Source of the DNA: Amycolatopsis aidingensis
GTDB taxonomy: Bacteria > Actinomycetota > Actinomycetes > Mycobacteriales > Pseudonocardiaceae
DNA: 64,000 bases
Direction: 5' to 3'
NCBI RefSeq assembly: GCF_018885265.1
Contig: NZ_CP076538.1
Span: 5,616,001-5,680,000 of the forward strand
Positions 47,401 through 55,845 of this stretch are shown here, one piece after another. The notes beneath the pieces were generated by a model that was given only the letters and a program-made list of their open reading frames with translations, was not told the origin of the DNA and did no database searches. Position 1 is the stretch's first letter; the number at the start of each line of letters is the position of its first letter. The translations under genes and the position numbers were made by a program.

Positions 47401-49028
47401 GCACGACGGCTTTCACCGCGACCCCCACCCTGACCCGGCTGGCCCTGCGCCGGGACCGTGTCCGGCTGCCGCTGTGGCTGCTGGGCATCGGCGGGCTGGT
47501 GGCGGGAACCGCAGCCAGCATCGAGGAGCTGTACCCGACGACGGCCGGGCGAATGGAGAACGCGGCGGTGCGCGCGGGCAGCGTGGCCGCGCGGGCGATC
47601 ACCGGGCCCGCGCCGAACGGAACCCTCGGCGGGCTGGTCATGTCCGAGGTGCTGGTGTACGCGGCACTGCTGGCCGGCCTGCTGAACATCCTGGCCGTGA
47701 CCCGGCACACCCGGCAGAACGAGGAGCTCGGCAGGACGGAGCTGGCGGGCTCGGCCGCGGTCGGGCGGCACGCCACCCTCACCTCCGCGTTGCTGGTGGC
47801 CGGAATCGCCAACCTGGGCCTGGCCGTGGTCTGCGCGCTGGCCCTGCTCGGGATCGGCCTGCCCACGGCCGGAGCGCTCGCGGCCGGGGCCGCGATCGGC
47901 ACGGCCGGCCTGGCCTTCGCCGCGATCGCCGCGGTCACCGCGCAACTGGCGGAGAGCTCGCGCGGGGCGCTCGGGCTCGCCGGGGCCATGCTCGGGCTGG
48001 CCTTCCTGCTGCGTGCCCTCGGCGACGCGCTGGGCGAGGTCGACCCGGGCGGGACGACGGTGACCAGCGCGTGGCCCTCCTGGCTCTCCCCGATCGGCTG
48101 GAGCCAGCAGTTCCTGCCCTTCGGCGCGAACCGCTGGTGGCCACTGGCGGTGGCCGCCGCCTTCGCGGCCGCGGCGATCGGGCTCGCCGCCGTGCTCAGC
48201 ACGCACCGGGATGTCGGCACCGGGATGATGCCGGTGCGGCGGGGCCGGATGCGCGCCAGCTCCGGCCTGCTCAGCCCGCTCGGGCTGGCCTGGCGGCTAC
48301 AGCGCGGTGTGCTGTTCGGCTGGCTGGTCGCGGTGGCGGTGCTCGGCGCGGCCTTCGGCGGGGTCGGCAACCAGGTCGACGAGCTGTTCGGCAGCGAGTC
48401 CAGCGCCGAGGTGATGCGGGACCTCGGCGGCAGCGCAGGCAGCCTGGTGGATGCCTACTTCGCGGGGATGCTGGGGCTGCTCGCGGTGATCGTCGCCGCC
48501 TACCCGGTGCAGGCCGCGCTGCGGATGCGGATCGAGGAGTCCGCTGGTGGCGCCGAGTCGCTGCTGGCCACGGCGGTGAGCAGGCCGAGGTGGCTGGCCT
48601 CGCACACGATCTGTGCCGCGGGCGGCACCGTGCTGGTGCTGGCCGCGCTGGGGGCGAGCACCGGGCTGGCCTACGGCCTGACGGCAGGCGATGTCGCGGG
48701 CGAGGTGGGCGAGCTGCTCACGGCCGCGCTCGCGCAGGTGCCGCCCGCGCTGGTGCTGGTCGGCTTCGTGGTGGCGGCGTTCGGCCTGCTGCCGAGGCAA
48801 GCGGCGGCACTGTCCTGGCTGGCTTTCGCGGTCTCCCTGGTGGTGAGCCAGTTCGGCGTCCTGTTCGGGCTGCCGCAGGCGGTGCTGGACGTCTCCCCGT
48901 TCACGCACGTGCCGAACGTGCCGACCGAGTCCCTGACCGCGGCCCCGCTGCTGATCATGCTCGCCGTCGCCGCCGCCCTCACCACCGCCGGCGTGCTCAG
49001 CTTCCGCAACCGCAATCTCGCCCTGTGA
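47397..49028 (+). CDS. ABC transporter permease (polyketide/antibiotic exporter type)
   Basis: A 543-residue membrane protein with about 12 helices in two related halves (start of each: LALRRDRVRLPLWLLGIGGLV and LAWRLQRGVLFGWLVAVAVLG). This is the long permease type of actinobacterial exporters of polyketide antibiotics; one chain supplies both halves. Its ATG overlaps the ATPase stop (4 nt). The gene converges on the acyl-CoA dehydrogenase gene, with 12 bp between stops and no terminator visible. Confidence 0.9.
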   Translation: MSTTAFTATPTLTRLALRRDRVRLPLWLLGIGGLVAGTAASIEELYPTTAGRMENAAVRAGSVAARAITGPAPNGTLGGLVMSEVLVYAALLAGLLNILAVTRHTRQNEELGRTELAGSAAVGRHATLTSALLVAGIANLGLAVVCALALLGIGLPTAGALAAGAAIGTAGLAFAAIAAVTAQLAESSRGALGLAGAMLGLAFLLRALGDALGEVDPGGTTVTSAWPSWLSPIGWSQQFLPFGANRWWPLAVAAAFAAAAIGLAAVLSTHRDVGTGMMPVRRGRMRASSGLLSPLGLAWRLQRGVLFGWLVAVAVLGAAFGGVGNQVDELFGSESSAEVMRDLGGSAGSLVDAYFAGMLGLLAVIVAAYPVQAALRMRIEESAGGAESLLATAVSRPRWLASHTICAAGGTVLVLAALGASTGLAYGLTAGDVAGEVGELLTAALAQVPPALVLVGFVVAAFGLLPRQAAALSWLAFAVSLVVSQFGVLFGLPQAVLDVSPFTHVPNVPTESLTAAPLLIMLAVAAALTTAGVLSFRNRNLAL

Positions 49029-49040
49029 CACTGCAGTCAG

Positions 49041-50975
49041 TCAGCGGGTGGAGGGCAGGTAGCGGCGGGCGACGCTCTCCTGGCCGGGGGCGCTGGAGCG
49101 CCAGTCCGCGATCCACGGGCCGGTGCCCTCGCTCGGATCGAAGACACCCTGCTCCAGCCAGGTGTAGTGACCGTCGAGGGTCCGGCCGGTGATCCGCTTG
49201 TCCACCTCGTCGGTGTTGTTCCACAGCGCGTCGAACAGTCGCTCGATCCGCAGCCGGGCCTGCCGGCAGAAGGCGTCGGCCAGCTCGTAGGCTGACGCGC
49301 CCTCGGCAGCGTCCTCGGCCCGCTGCATCTCGGCCCGCACGCAGCAGGCGGACATGGCGAACAGCTCGGCGCCGATGTCCACGATCCTGGCAAGGAAACC
49401 CTGCCGCTGCTCCAGCGCGGCCTGCCAGCGGGCCATCCCGTAGAAGGTGGAACGGGCCAGCTTGCGCGCGGTTCGCTCGACGTAGCGCAGGTGCGGCCCC
49501 AGCTGCCCGAACTCGCGGAACGAGGTCGGCACCTGCCCCTTGCCCGCGACCAGCTGCGGCAGCCAGCGCGCGTAGAAGCCGCTGGCCTTGGCCGCAGCCT
49601 GTGCCTTGGCACGCATATCCGAGTCCGGGTCGGCCAGCGCCCCGGCCGCGGAAAGGTGCGCGTCCACCGCCTCCCGCGCGACCAGCAGGTGCATGATCTC
49701 GGTGGAGCCCTCGAAGATCCGGTTGATCCGCAGGTCCCGCACCATCTGCTCGGCGGGAACCGCCCGCTCGCCCCTGGCAGCCAGCGACGCCGCGGTCTCG
49801 TAGCCACGGCCGCCACGGATCTGCAGCAGCTCGTCGGCGACCTGGCAGGACACCTCACTGGCCCACAGCTTCGCCAGCGCCGCCTCGATCCGGATGTCGT
49901 TGCGCCCCTCGTCGCTCATATGCGCGGAGAGGTCCAGCACGCTCTCCAGCGCGTAGGAGGTGGCCGCGATATAGGAGATCTTGCCTGCCACCGCGCCGTG
50001 CTTGCCGACCGGCTTACCCCACTGCACCCGCTCGGCCGACCACTCCCTGGCGATCTTCAGGCACCACTTGCTTGCGCCTGCGCACATGGCGGGCACGGAC
50101 AGCCTGCCGGTGTTCAGCGTGGCGAGCGCGATCTTCAGGCCGTCCCCCTCGCGCCCCACGACGTCCTCTTTGGACACACGCACCTTGTCGAACCGGGTGA
50201 CCCCGTTCTCGATCCCGCGCAGCCCCATGAACTCGTTGCGCCGCTCGACCGTGATGCCGGGGGCGTCCGCCTCCACGATGAAGGCGGTGACCCCGCCGCG
50301 GCGCCCCTCGGTCCTTGGCACCCGCGCCATCACCACCAGCAGTTCGGCCACCACCCCGTTGGTGGTCCACAGCTTCACCCCGTCCAGCTCGTAGCCCTCG
50401 CCGTCCTCGGTGGGGGTGGCCGAGGTGGCCAGCCGGGCCGGGTCGGAGCCGACGTCCGGCTCGGTGAGCAGGAAGGCGGTGACCGCACCCTTGGCGCAGC
50501 GGGGCAGGAAGCGCTGCTTCTGCTCCGGTGAGCCCGCCAGCTTGAGCGGCTCGGGCACGCCGATCGACTGATGCGCCGACAGCAGCACCCCGATGGTCGG
50601 GTGCACCGAACCGGCCAGCATCAGCGCCTGGTTGTAGGCAACCTGGGACAGGCCGAGCCCGCCGTACTCCTCCGGGATCTTGATGCCGAAGCAGCCGAGC
50701 TCGGCGAGCCCCTTGACGTACTCGTCCGGGATCCGGGCCTCCCGCTCGATCACCGAACCGTCCAGGGTCGCGCAGTACTCGCGCAGCCGGGACAGGAAGT
50801 TCTCGGCCTTCGCGGCGGCCTCCGGCGTCGGCCGGGGATGCGGATGAACCAGGTCCAGCCGGAACCGGCCGAGGAACAGCTCCTTGGCGAAGGACGGCTT
50901 CTGCCAGCCGCTTTCCCGCGCCTCCTCGGCGACTGCCCTGGCTTCCTGCTCCGTCACCTTGGGTTGATCCGCCAC
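49041..50975 (-). CDS. Acyl-CoA dehydrogenase (long, VLCAD/FadE-like)
   Basis: A 644-residue flavin enzyme that oxidises acyl-CoA to enoyl-CoA. The N-terminal ACAD domain includes FGIKIPEEYGGLGLSQVAYN, AFLLTEPDVGSDPARLATSA and LWTTNGVVAELLVVMARV. The C-terminal helical domain has IRGGRGYETAASLAARGER and RINRIFEGSTEIMHLLVAREA. The extra ~200 C-terminal residues make it resemble very-long-chain enzymes. GTG 50975 has GGAGG at 5 nt. It is divergent from the patatin-like gene. The chain length of its substrate cannot be read from sequence. Confidence 0.93.
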   Translation of the reverse strand: MADQPKVTEQEARAVAEEARESGWQKPSFAKELFLGRFRLDLVHPHPRPTPEAAAKAENFLSRLREYCATLDGSVIEREARIPDEYVKGLAELGCFGIKIPEEYGGLGLSQVAYNQALMLAGSVHPTIGVLLSAHQSIGVPEPLKLAGSPEQKQRFLPRCAKGAVTAFLLTEPDVGSDPARLATSATPTEDGEGYELDGVKLWTTNGVVAELLVVMARVPRTEGRRGGVTAFIVEADAPGITVERRNEFMGLRGIENGVTRFDKVRVSKEDVVGREGDGLKIALATLNTGRLSVPAMCAGASKWCLKIAREWSAERVQWGKPVGKHGAVAGKISYIAATSYALESVLDLSAHMSDEGRNDIRIEAALAKLWASEVSCQVADELLQIRGGRGYETAASLAARGERAVPAEQMVRDLRINRIFEGSTEIMHLLVAREAVDAHLSAAGALADPDSDMRAKAQAAAKASGFYARWLPQLVAGKGQVPTSFREFGQLGPHLRYVERTARKLARSTFYGMARWQAALEQRQGFLARIVDIGAELFAMSACCVRAEMQRAEDAAEGASAYELADAFCRQARLRIERLFDALWNNTDEVDKRITGRTLDGHYTWLEQGVFDPSEGTGPWIADWRSSAPGQESVARRYLPSTR

Positions 50976-51036
50976 GGGAACCTCCAGCAAGCCTGATCAA
51001 GAATGTGACCGCCATTACACAGTTCAGTGTTACCCA

Positions 51037-51051
51037 TCGGTAGCCGATGCG
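51037..51051. promoter_or_regulatory. Palindrome in the divergent promoter of the acyl-CoA dehydrogenase and patatin genes
   Basis: CATCGG-TAG-CCGATG is a perfect inverted repeat (6+3+6). A neighbouring ACAC-N6-GTGT repeat is at about 51020-51033. These could bind a fatty-acid-responsive regulator, but none is encoded next to them. Confidence 0.45.
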
Positions 51052-51144
51052 AAACCCCCCGGTAGGCGATCAGTTGCCCGGGCCGGGTAGGCCGGGTGGA
51101 CGTACGATCCGGCCTGGAGAGTGACCAGAAGGGCGACAGCGCGG

Positions 51145-52011
51145 ATGACACCGGAACTGCCCCGGCCGGTCGGGTTCGTGCTCGGCGGCGGCGGGAGCCT
51201 CGGCGCGATGCAGGTCGGCATGCTGCGCGCGCTCGCCGAGGCCGGGATCGGCGCGGATCTGATCGTGGGAACCTCGGTCGGCTCGCTGAACGGCGCCGTG
51301 CTCGCCCGCTCAGGGGAACACTCCGCATCCGGGCTGGAGGCCATCTGGGCCAGGATGACCAGGGACGAGGCCTTCCCCGGCGGGGTGCTCAGCCAGGTGA
51401 GGACGCTGCGGCACACCAGGACGCACCTGTTCCCGAACACCGGACTGGCCGCCATCATCGACGACCACCTCGGCGCGGGCACCCGGTTCGAGGATCTCGC
51501 CATCCCGCTCGGCGTGGTCAGCACGGACGTGCACACCGGCGAGCCCGTACTGCTGCGCTCCGGTGCGCTGCGGCCCGCACTGCTGGCCAGTTGTGCCATC
51601 CCGGGGATCTACCCACCGGTGCCACATGCCGGTTCGCTGCACTACGACGGCGGCCTGGTGGCGAACGTGCCGATGCGCCAGGCGCTGGCGATGGGCGCGC
51701 GTTCGCTGGTGGTACTGGACTGCGCGTTTCCAGGGCACCTTCCGGCGCAACCCCGCACCTTCGCCGAGGTGATGATGTTCACCGCGATGATCAGCATGCG
51801 CAACCAGGCCGCACTGGAGGCGCCGATGGTCGCGGCCGAGGCGCCCGTGGTGTACCTGCCCGGCCCGGCACCGGTGCGGCTGAGCCCGCTGGACTTCGGC
51901 CGGACCGGCGAGTTGACGACGGAGTCCTACCAGGCGGCCAGCAGCTATCTGGACACGCTCGACGTCACCGGTCCCGGATTGTACGGCGGCCCCGGCGTGG
52001 TCGCCCATTAA
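51145..52011 (+). CDS. Patatin-like phospholipase
   Basis: A 288-residue lipid acyl hydrolase. The oxyanion hole GFVLGGGGSLGAMQVG is near residue 11, the nucleophile elbow GTSVGSLNG near 42, and the catalytic Asp in YDGGLVANVPM near 168. The fold uses a Ser-Asp dyad. No signal peptide is seen, so it acts inside the cell or at the membrane. The start is uncertain: GTG 51121 (12 nt after TACGAT at 51103-51108) gives eight more residues; ATG 51145 fits family starts. It is divergent from an acyl-CoA dehydrogenase, so both may work in lipid turnover. Confidence 0.88.
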   Translation: MTPELPRPVGFVLGGGGSLGAMQVGMLRALAEAGIGADLIVGTSVGSLNGAVLARSGEHSASGLEAIWARMTRDEAFPGGVLSQVRTLRHTRTHLFPNTGLAAIIDDHLGAGTRFEDLAIPLGVVSTDVHTGEPVLLRSGALRPALLASCAIPGIYPPVPHAGSLHYDGGLVANVPMRQALAMGARSLVVLDCAFPGHLPAQPRTFAEVMMFTAMISMRNQAALEAPMVAAEAPVVYLPGPAPVRLSPLDFGRTGELTTESYQAASSYLDTLDVTGPGLYGGPGVVAH

Positions 52012-52097
52012 GTGACTCGTCGGCAATTTCGCCGAGGCCGATGCTCGCGTATTTTCGTTATCGGCAAAAGTCCTTCAATAACCAAAAAAGAGACCAA
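52012..52097. promoter_or_regulatory. AT-rich promoter region of the L,D-transpeptidase gene
   Basis: 86 bp, much richer in A and T than the surroundings (TTTTCGTTATC, TCAATAACCAAAAAAG). It lies before the ATG at 52098, and the first codons of the gene share this composition. I could not identify a clear -35/-10 pair. A strong promoter or a recent insertion of the gene would both fit. Confidence 0.4.
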
Positions 52098-53264
52098 ATG
52101 TTTGCAAAGAGGGCATTACTTTGGGGCCTGGTCGCCTGCGTTCTCGGCACGGCAGGCTGTACGGTCGGGGTGAGCCGGAATTCGGTGCCCGCGGGTTCGG
52201 TGCGCGTTTCCATCGAGCCGGACGGCACGGCGGCGGTCAACCCGGTCACCCCGATCACCGTGCGGGCCGAGCACGGCAGGCTGACCGGGGTCACCATGAC
52301 CAACACCGGCACCGGTGCCAGGGTGGACGGCACGCTGGCCCCGGACGGCACCGCATGGACGGCCACCGAGCCACTCGGCTACGCCAGCCGGTACACGGTG
52401 ATCGCACGGGCCGTGGGGGAACAGGGCAAACGGATCGAACAGCACGGGGAGATCACCACGCTCGCGCCGCGGGCACGGGCCGAGCCGAACCTCATTCCGG
52501 CACCGGACTCCGTCCGCGACCAGGGGGTCGGCGTCGGCCAGCCGATCGTGTTCCAGTTCAGCCTCCCGGTCGGGGACCGGGCCGCGGTGGAGCGGCGGCT
52601 GTCGGTGGTGTCCCAGCCGGCGCAGGAGGGCGGCTGGTCCTGGATCGACGACCGGAACGTGCACTACCGACCGAAGGAGTACTGGCGGCCGGGAACCCGG
52701 CTCACGGTGGCCGCGAAGATTTACGGCGTGGATTTCGGCAACGGTGCCTACGGCGCCCGAGATCGCACGGAAACGTACCGCGTGCACGATTCCTGGATCG
52801 CCAGGGCCGATGGCACGACCGAGCAGATGCACATCCTGCACAATGGGGAGGAGGTCAAGAGCATGCCGATTTCCATGGGCAAGGACGCCACCCCGACCCA
52901 TTCCGGAACGCATGTGATCTCGGCGAAGTACGAGAACTACACGATGGACTCCTGTACCTACGGCGTGTGCCGGGGCGAGCCCGGCTACTACCGCGCACGG
53001 GAGCACTGGTCCCAGCGCATCTCCGCCGACGGCGAGTTCGTGCACGAGAACCCGAACAGCGTGGCGCAGCAGGGCAACGCGAACGTCTCGCACGGCTGCG
53101 TCAACCTGGACGCCAGCAACGCCAAGTGGTTCTTCGACCACTTCGGGCTGGGCGACGTGGTGGAGGTGACCAACTCGGGCGGCCCCGAGCTGCCGGTATG
53201 GGACCGCTACGGCGACTGGTCACTGTCCTGGCCGGAGTGGCAGGCCGGTTCCGCGCTCCGGTAG
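52098..53264 (+). CDS. Lipoprotein L,D-transpeptidase (YkuD) with Ig-like domains
   Basis: A 388-residue lipoprotein that makes 3-3 cross-links in peptidoglycan. Lipobox GTAGC puts the lipidated Cys at 21. Two Ig-like domains (~30-115 and ~125-230), as in mycobacterial Ldt proteins, precede the YkuD domain (~235-360) with the active-site motif SHGCVNL (nucleophile Cys). The C-terminal WDRYGDWSLSWPEW tail matches the family. ATG 52098 is the only start close to the signal peptide; the frame is open upstream through antisense and patatin sequence. It follows the patatin gene by 86 bp and precedes a sirtuin gene by 23 bp. Confidence 0.92.
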   Translation: MFAKRALLWGLVACVLGTAGCTVGVSRNSVPAGSVRVSIEPDGTAAVNPVTPITVRAEHGRLTGVTMTNTGTGARVDGTLAPDGTAWTATEPLGYASRYTVIARAVGEQGKRIEQHGEITTLAPRARAEPNLIPAPDSVRDQGVGVGQPIVFQFSLPVGDRAAVERRLSVVSQPAQEGGWSWIDDRNVHYRPKEYWRPGTRLTVAAKIYGVDFGNGAYGARDRTETYRVHDSWIARADGTTEQMHILHNGEEVKSMPISMGKDATPTHSGTHVISAKYENYTMDSCTYGVCRGEPGYYRAREHWSQRISADGEFVHENPNSVAQQGNANVSHGCVNLDASNAKWFFDHFGLGDVVEVTNSGGPELPVWDRYGDWSLSWPEWQAGSALR

Positions 53265-53287
53265 GTGCCCCAAGGCATCATGGGGGC

Positions 53288-54040
53288 ATGGACGCCGCCG
53301 AGGACCTGAACCGCGCACGCGATCTGGTGGCGGACGCCGGGCATATCGTGGCAATGACCGGAGCCGGGATCTCCACCGACTCCGGCATCCCGGACTTCCG
53401 CGGCCCGAACGGGCTGTGGACCCGCGATCCCGCCGCGGAACGGATGTCCAACCTGCGGGCCTACGTCGGCAGCAAGGAGGTCCGGGAGCAGACCTGGCAG
53501 GCCCGGCTGGTGCATCCGGGGTGGAGCGCCGTGCCCAACGCGGCGCATCACGCGCTGGTGCGGCTGGAGCGGCAGGGCAGGCTGCGCACCACCATCACGC
53601 AGAACATCGACCGCCTGCACCAGCAGGCGGGTGCCGATCCGGAGCGGGTACTGGAACTGCACGGCACCATGTTCGAGACCGTGTGCCTTGACTGCGCCGA
53701 CCGCAGGGACATGCGGGAGGCGCTGGGCCGGGTGCGTGCGGGCGAGCCGGACCCACCGTGCGCGAGCTGCGGCGGGATCCTCAAGTCGGCCACCATCTCC
53801 TTCGGCCAGCAGCTGGACGCGCAGGTACTGGAGCGGGCGCGGATCGCCGCCCAGTCCGGGGACCTGATGCTGGTGGCAGGCAGCTCGCTGACCGTGCAGC
53901 CCGCCGCGGGCCTGGTCGGGCTGGCCGCGGGGGCGGGCGCGAGGGTGGTGGTGTGCAACGCGACCGAGACCCCGTACGACTCTTTTGCCGCCGCAGTGCT
54001 GCGCGGGCCGCTCGGCGAGGTGCTGCCCGCACTGGTGTGA
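53288..54040 (+). CDS. cobB: NAD-dependent protein deacylase (sirtuin, CobB/Sir2)
   Basis: A 250-residue sirtuin. The NAD-binding motif MTGAGISTDSGIPDFRG is at residues ~24-40, TQNIDRLH near 103, and the catalytic HG in ELHGTMFE. The zinc site is two Cys pairs, CLDC and CASC. The C-terminal AGSSLTVQPAAGL motif is also present. It removes acyl groups from lysines, perhaps including acetyl-CoA synthetase. ATG 53288 with GGGGG upstream. It ends with a strong hairpin terminator. Confidence 0.93.
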   Translation: MDAAEDLNRARDLVADAGHIVAMTGAGISTDSGIPDFRGPNGLWTRDPAAERMSNLRAYVGSKEVREQTWQARLVHPGWSAVPNAAHHALVRLERQGRLRTTITQNIDRLHQQAGADPERVLELHGTMFETVCLDCADRRDMREALGRVRAGEPDPPCASCGGILKSATISFGQQLDAQVLERARIAAQSGDLMLVAGSSLTVQPAAGLVGLAAGAGARVVVCNATETPYDSFAAAVLRGPLGEVLPALV

Positions 54041-54061
54041 CGGCGGCCCGGACCGGCTGAG

Positions 54062-54095
54062 GGGTGGGCCCGGTTCCCTCTCCCCGGGCCCACCC
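54062..54095 (+). terminator. Hairpin terminator after the sirtuin gene
   Basis: GGGTGGGCCCGG (54062-54073) pairs with CCGGGCCCACCC (54084-54095) around a 10-nt loop. No T tract follows. It lies between convergent genes. Confidence 0.7.
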
Positions 54096-54368
54096 GCGTA
54101 GCCGCCTCCGCTGTGCCGGCCAGCCCTGGTCGCACTCCGCGCCGAGCGCCGCCGGTCGATCCCCCGCGGCCGCCGGTGACGCCTGCGGCACGGTTACCCT
54201 CAGTGTCCGTCCCGAGAACTTTCCGGATCTCGAAGGTTCCGGTCCGATACCGCCCCGTCCCCTGGGCCACGGACCGAATAACGACTCTGGGTAGCCAAAC
54301 TTCCGCTTTGAAGGCTACGTAAGGTCTACCTGGTAGCTCTCAGTGATGCCAGCGTTTTATCTGCCTTA
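54096..54368. other. Intergenic region without a supported gene
   Basis: 273 bp between the sirtuin terminator and the convergent MFS gene stop. GC content is lower from about 54280. It includes GTAGC...GCTAC (54291-54318) with an inner CTTC/GAAG stem, a possible hairpin, and CTACC-T-GGTAG nearby. Short open frames here have no sound start or family match. It may hold the terminator of the MFS gene on the minus strand. Confidence 0.45.
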
Positions 54369-55820
54369 TCACTCGAATGGACCAGACGCAGTAACTTTCT
54401 GTGCTGATTTCCCCCGCTTCCGGTGAGGTTCGCGGCGCAGCTCGACCACGGCGAGCGCGAGGGCGCAGCCGACGAAGCCCACGGCGCACAGCATCGCCAC
54501 CGAAAGCGCCGCCGGGTACCGGCCCTGTGCCGCCACCGCGTGGAACACCGAGGCGAGCACGGCCGTGCCGATCGCGGTCCCGATCCGCTGCCCCGTCTGC
54601 AACGCTCCACCCGCGACCCCGGCCAGCCCCGGCGGCACCCGTTCCAGGGTCATCGTGGTGTTCGGGGAGATCACCATCCCGCCGCCGATCCCGGCGACCA
54701 GCAACGGCAGCGCCACCGCGGCGCCCTCGCGGTCGGCAGGCACCAGTAACACGATCAGCGCGACCGCGGCCAGCCCGGTGGCGACCAGCACCAGCCCGGT
54801 GACGGTCAGCCTGCGCCGCCAGCGGGCGACCAACCGCCCGGCCACCGCGGCCGAGACCGCCGAGCCCACCGCGAACGGGGTGACCGCCAGCCCGGACTCC
54901 AGCGGGGAGTAACCGAGGCCCTGCTGGAAGAACAGCGCGAAGACCAGCCAGATCCCGGCGAAACCGCAGAAGTACATCGCGCCGAGCGAGGCACCGGTTG
55001 CGTACCCCGGCGTGCTGGTGAACAACCGGGGGTCCAGCAGCGGCGGGCACTCCCGCCGCACCCGGCGCCGCTCCCAGCACACGAAGGCGAACCCGAACAC
55101 CGCGGCGAGCGGGAACATCCACCACAGCCTGCCCAGCCCGCCCTGCTCGGACTGCACCAGCGGCAGCAGCACGCCCAGTACCGCAAGGCCGAGCAGCAAC
55201 ATGCCGAGCAGGTCGATCTCGGCGCGCAGGCGGCGCCCCCGCGGCCGTTCCTTCGGCAGCAGCCGGGCCGCCAGCAGCACGGCAACGGCACCGATCGGCA
55301 CGTTGACGAAGAACACCCAGCGCCAGCCGTCCTGCTCGCCGAACCCGGCGATGATCAGGCCGCCGAGCACCGGGCCGACCGCGGTGGAGATGCCGACCGT
55401 CGCGCCGAACAGCCCGAAGGCCTTGCCCCGTTCCGCGCCCTGGAAGAGGTCCTGGATCAGGCCGGTGTTCTGCGGGGTGAGCATGCCCGCGGCGAAACCC
55501 TGCAACAGCCGGGCCAGCACCAGCGTGACCTCATCGGGCGCGGCCCCGGCCAGCGCGCTGGTCAGCACGAAGGCGCTCAGCGCGAGGATGAACATCCGCC
55601 GCCTGCCGAGCGCGTCGCCGAGCCTGCCGCCGGAGACCAGCATCAGCCCGAAGGTCAGCGCGTAGCCGGAGACCACCCACTGCACCTCACCGCTGGTGGC
55701 GTCCAGCCCGCGCTGGATGGAGGGCAGCGCGACGTTCACGATGCTCACGTCGAGCAGGCTCATGAACCCGGCGGCGAGGGTGACCGCGAGTGCCTTCCAC
55801 CGGCGCGGGTCTGGCTGCGT
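54369..55820 (-). CDS. MFS transporter, DHA2 drug exporter family, with an ACG in place of the start codon
   Basis: An exporter of the EmrB/QacA type with about 14 helices. Motif A GGRLGDALGRRRMF lies near residue 65 of the extended frame, and TM5 contains VGPVLGGLI. The first ATG (55763) would begin in the middle of TM1 (FMSLLDVSIVNVALP) and lose half the helix. Upstream in frame, an AGGAGG site (55831-55826) is followed at 5 nt by ACG CAG CCA GAC (55820), giving a normal N-terminal tail and complete TM1 (KALAVTLAAGF). So the true start seems to be ACG at 55820 (483 aa), or a lost ATG. It lies 25 bp after dnaE on the same strand. Confidence 0.85.
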   Translation of the reverse strand, partial: TQPDPRRWKALAVTLAAGFMSLLDVSIVNVALPSIQRGLDATSGEVQWVVSGYALTFGLMLVSGGRLGDALGRRRMFILALSAFVLTSALAGAAPDEVTLVLARLLQGFAAGMLTPQNTGLIQDLFQGAERGKAFGLFGATVGISTAVGPVLGGLIIAGFGEQDGWRWVFFVNVPIGAVAVLLAARLLPKERPRGRRLRAEIDLLGMLLLGLAVLGVLLPLVQSEQGGLGRLWWMFPLAAVFGFAFVCWERRRVRRECPPLLDPRLFTSTPGYATGASLGAMYFCGFAGIWLVFALFFQQGLGYSPLESGLAVTPFAVGSAVSAAVAGRLVARWRRRLTVTGLVLVATGLAAVALIVLLVPADREGAAVALPLLVAGIGGGMVISPNTTMTLERVPPGLAGVAGGALQTGQRIGTAIGTAVLASVFHAVAAQGRYPAALSVAMLCAVGFVGCALALAVVELRREPHRKRGKSAQKVTASGPFE

Positions 55821-55845
55821 GGTGTCCTCCTCCGACGGGGTCAGG

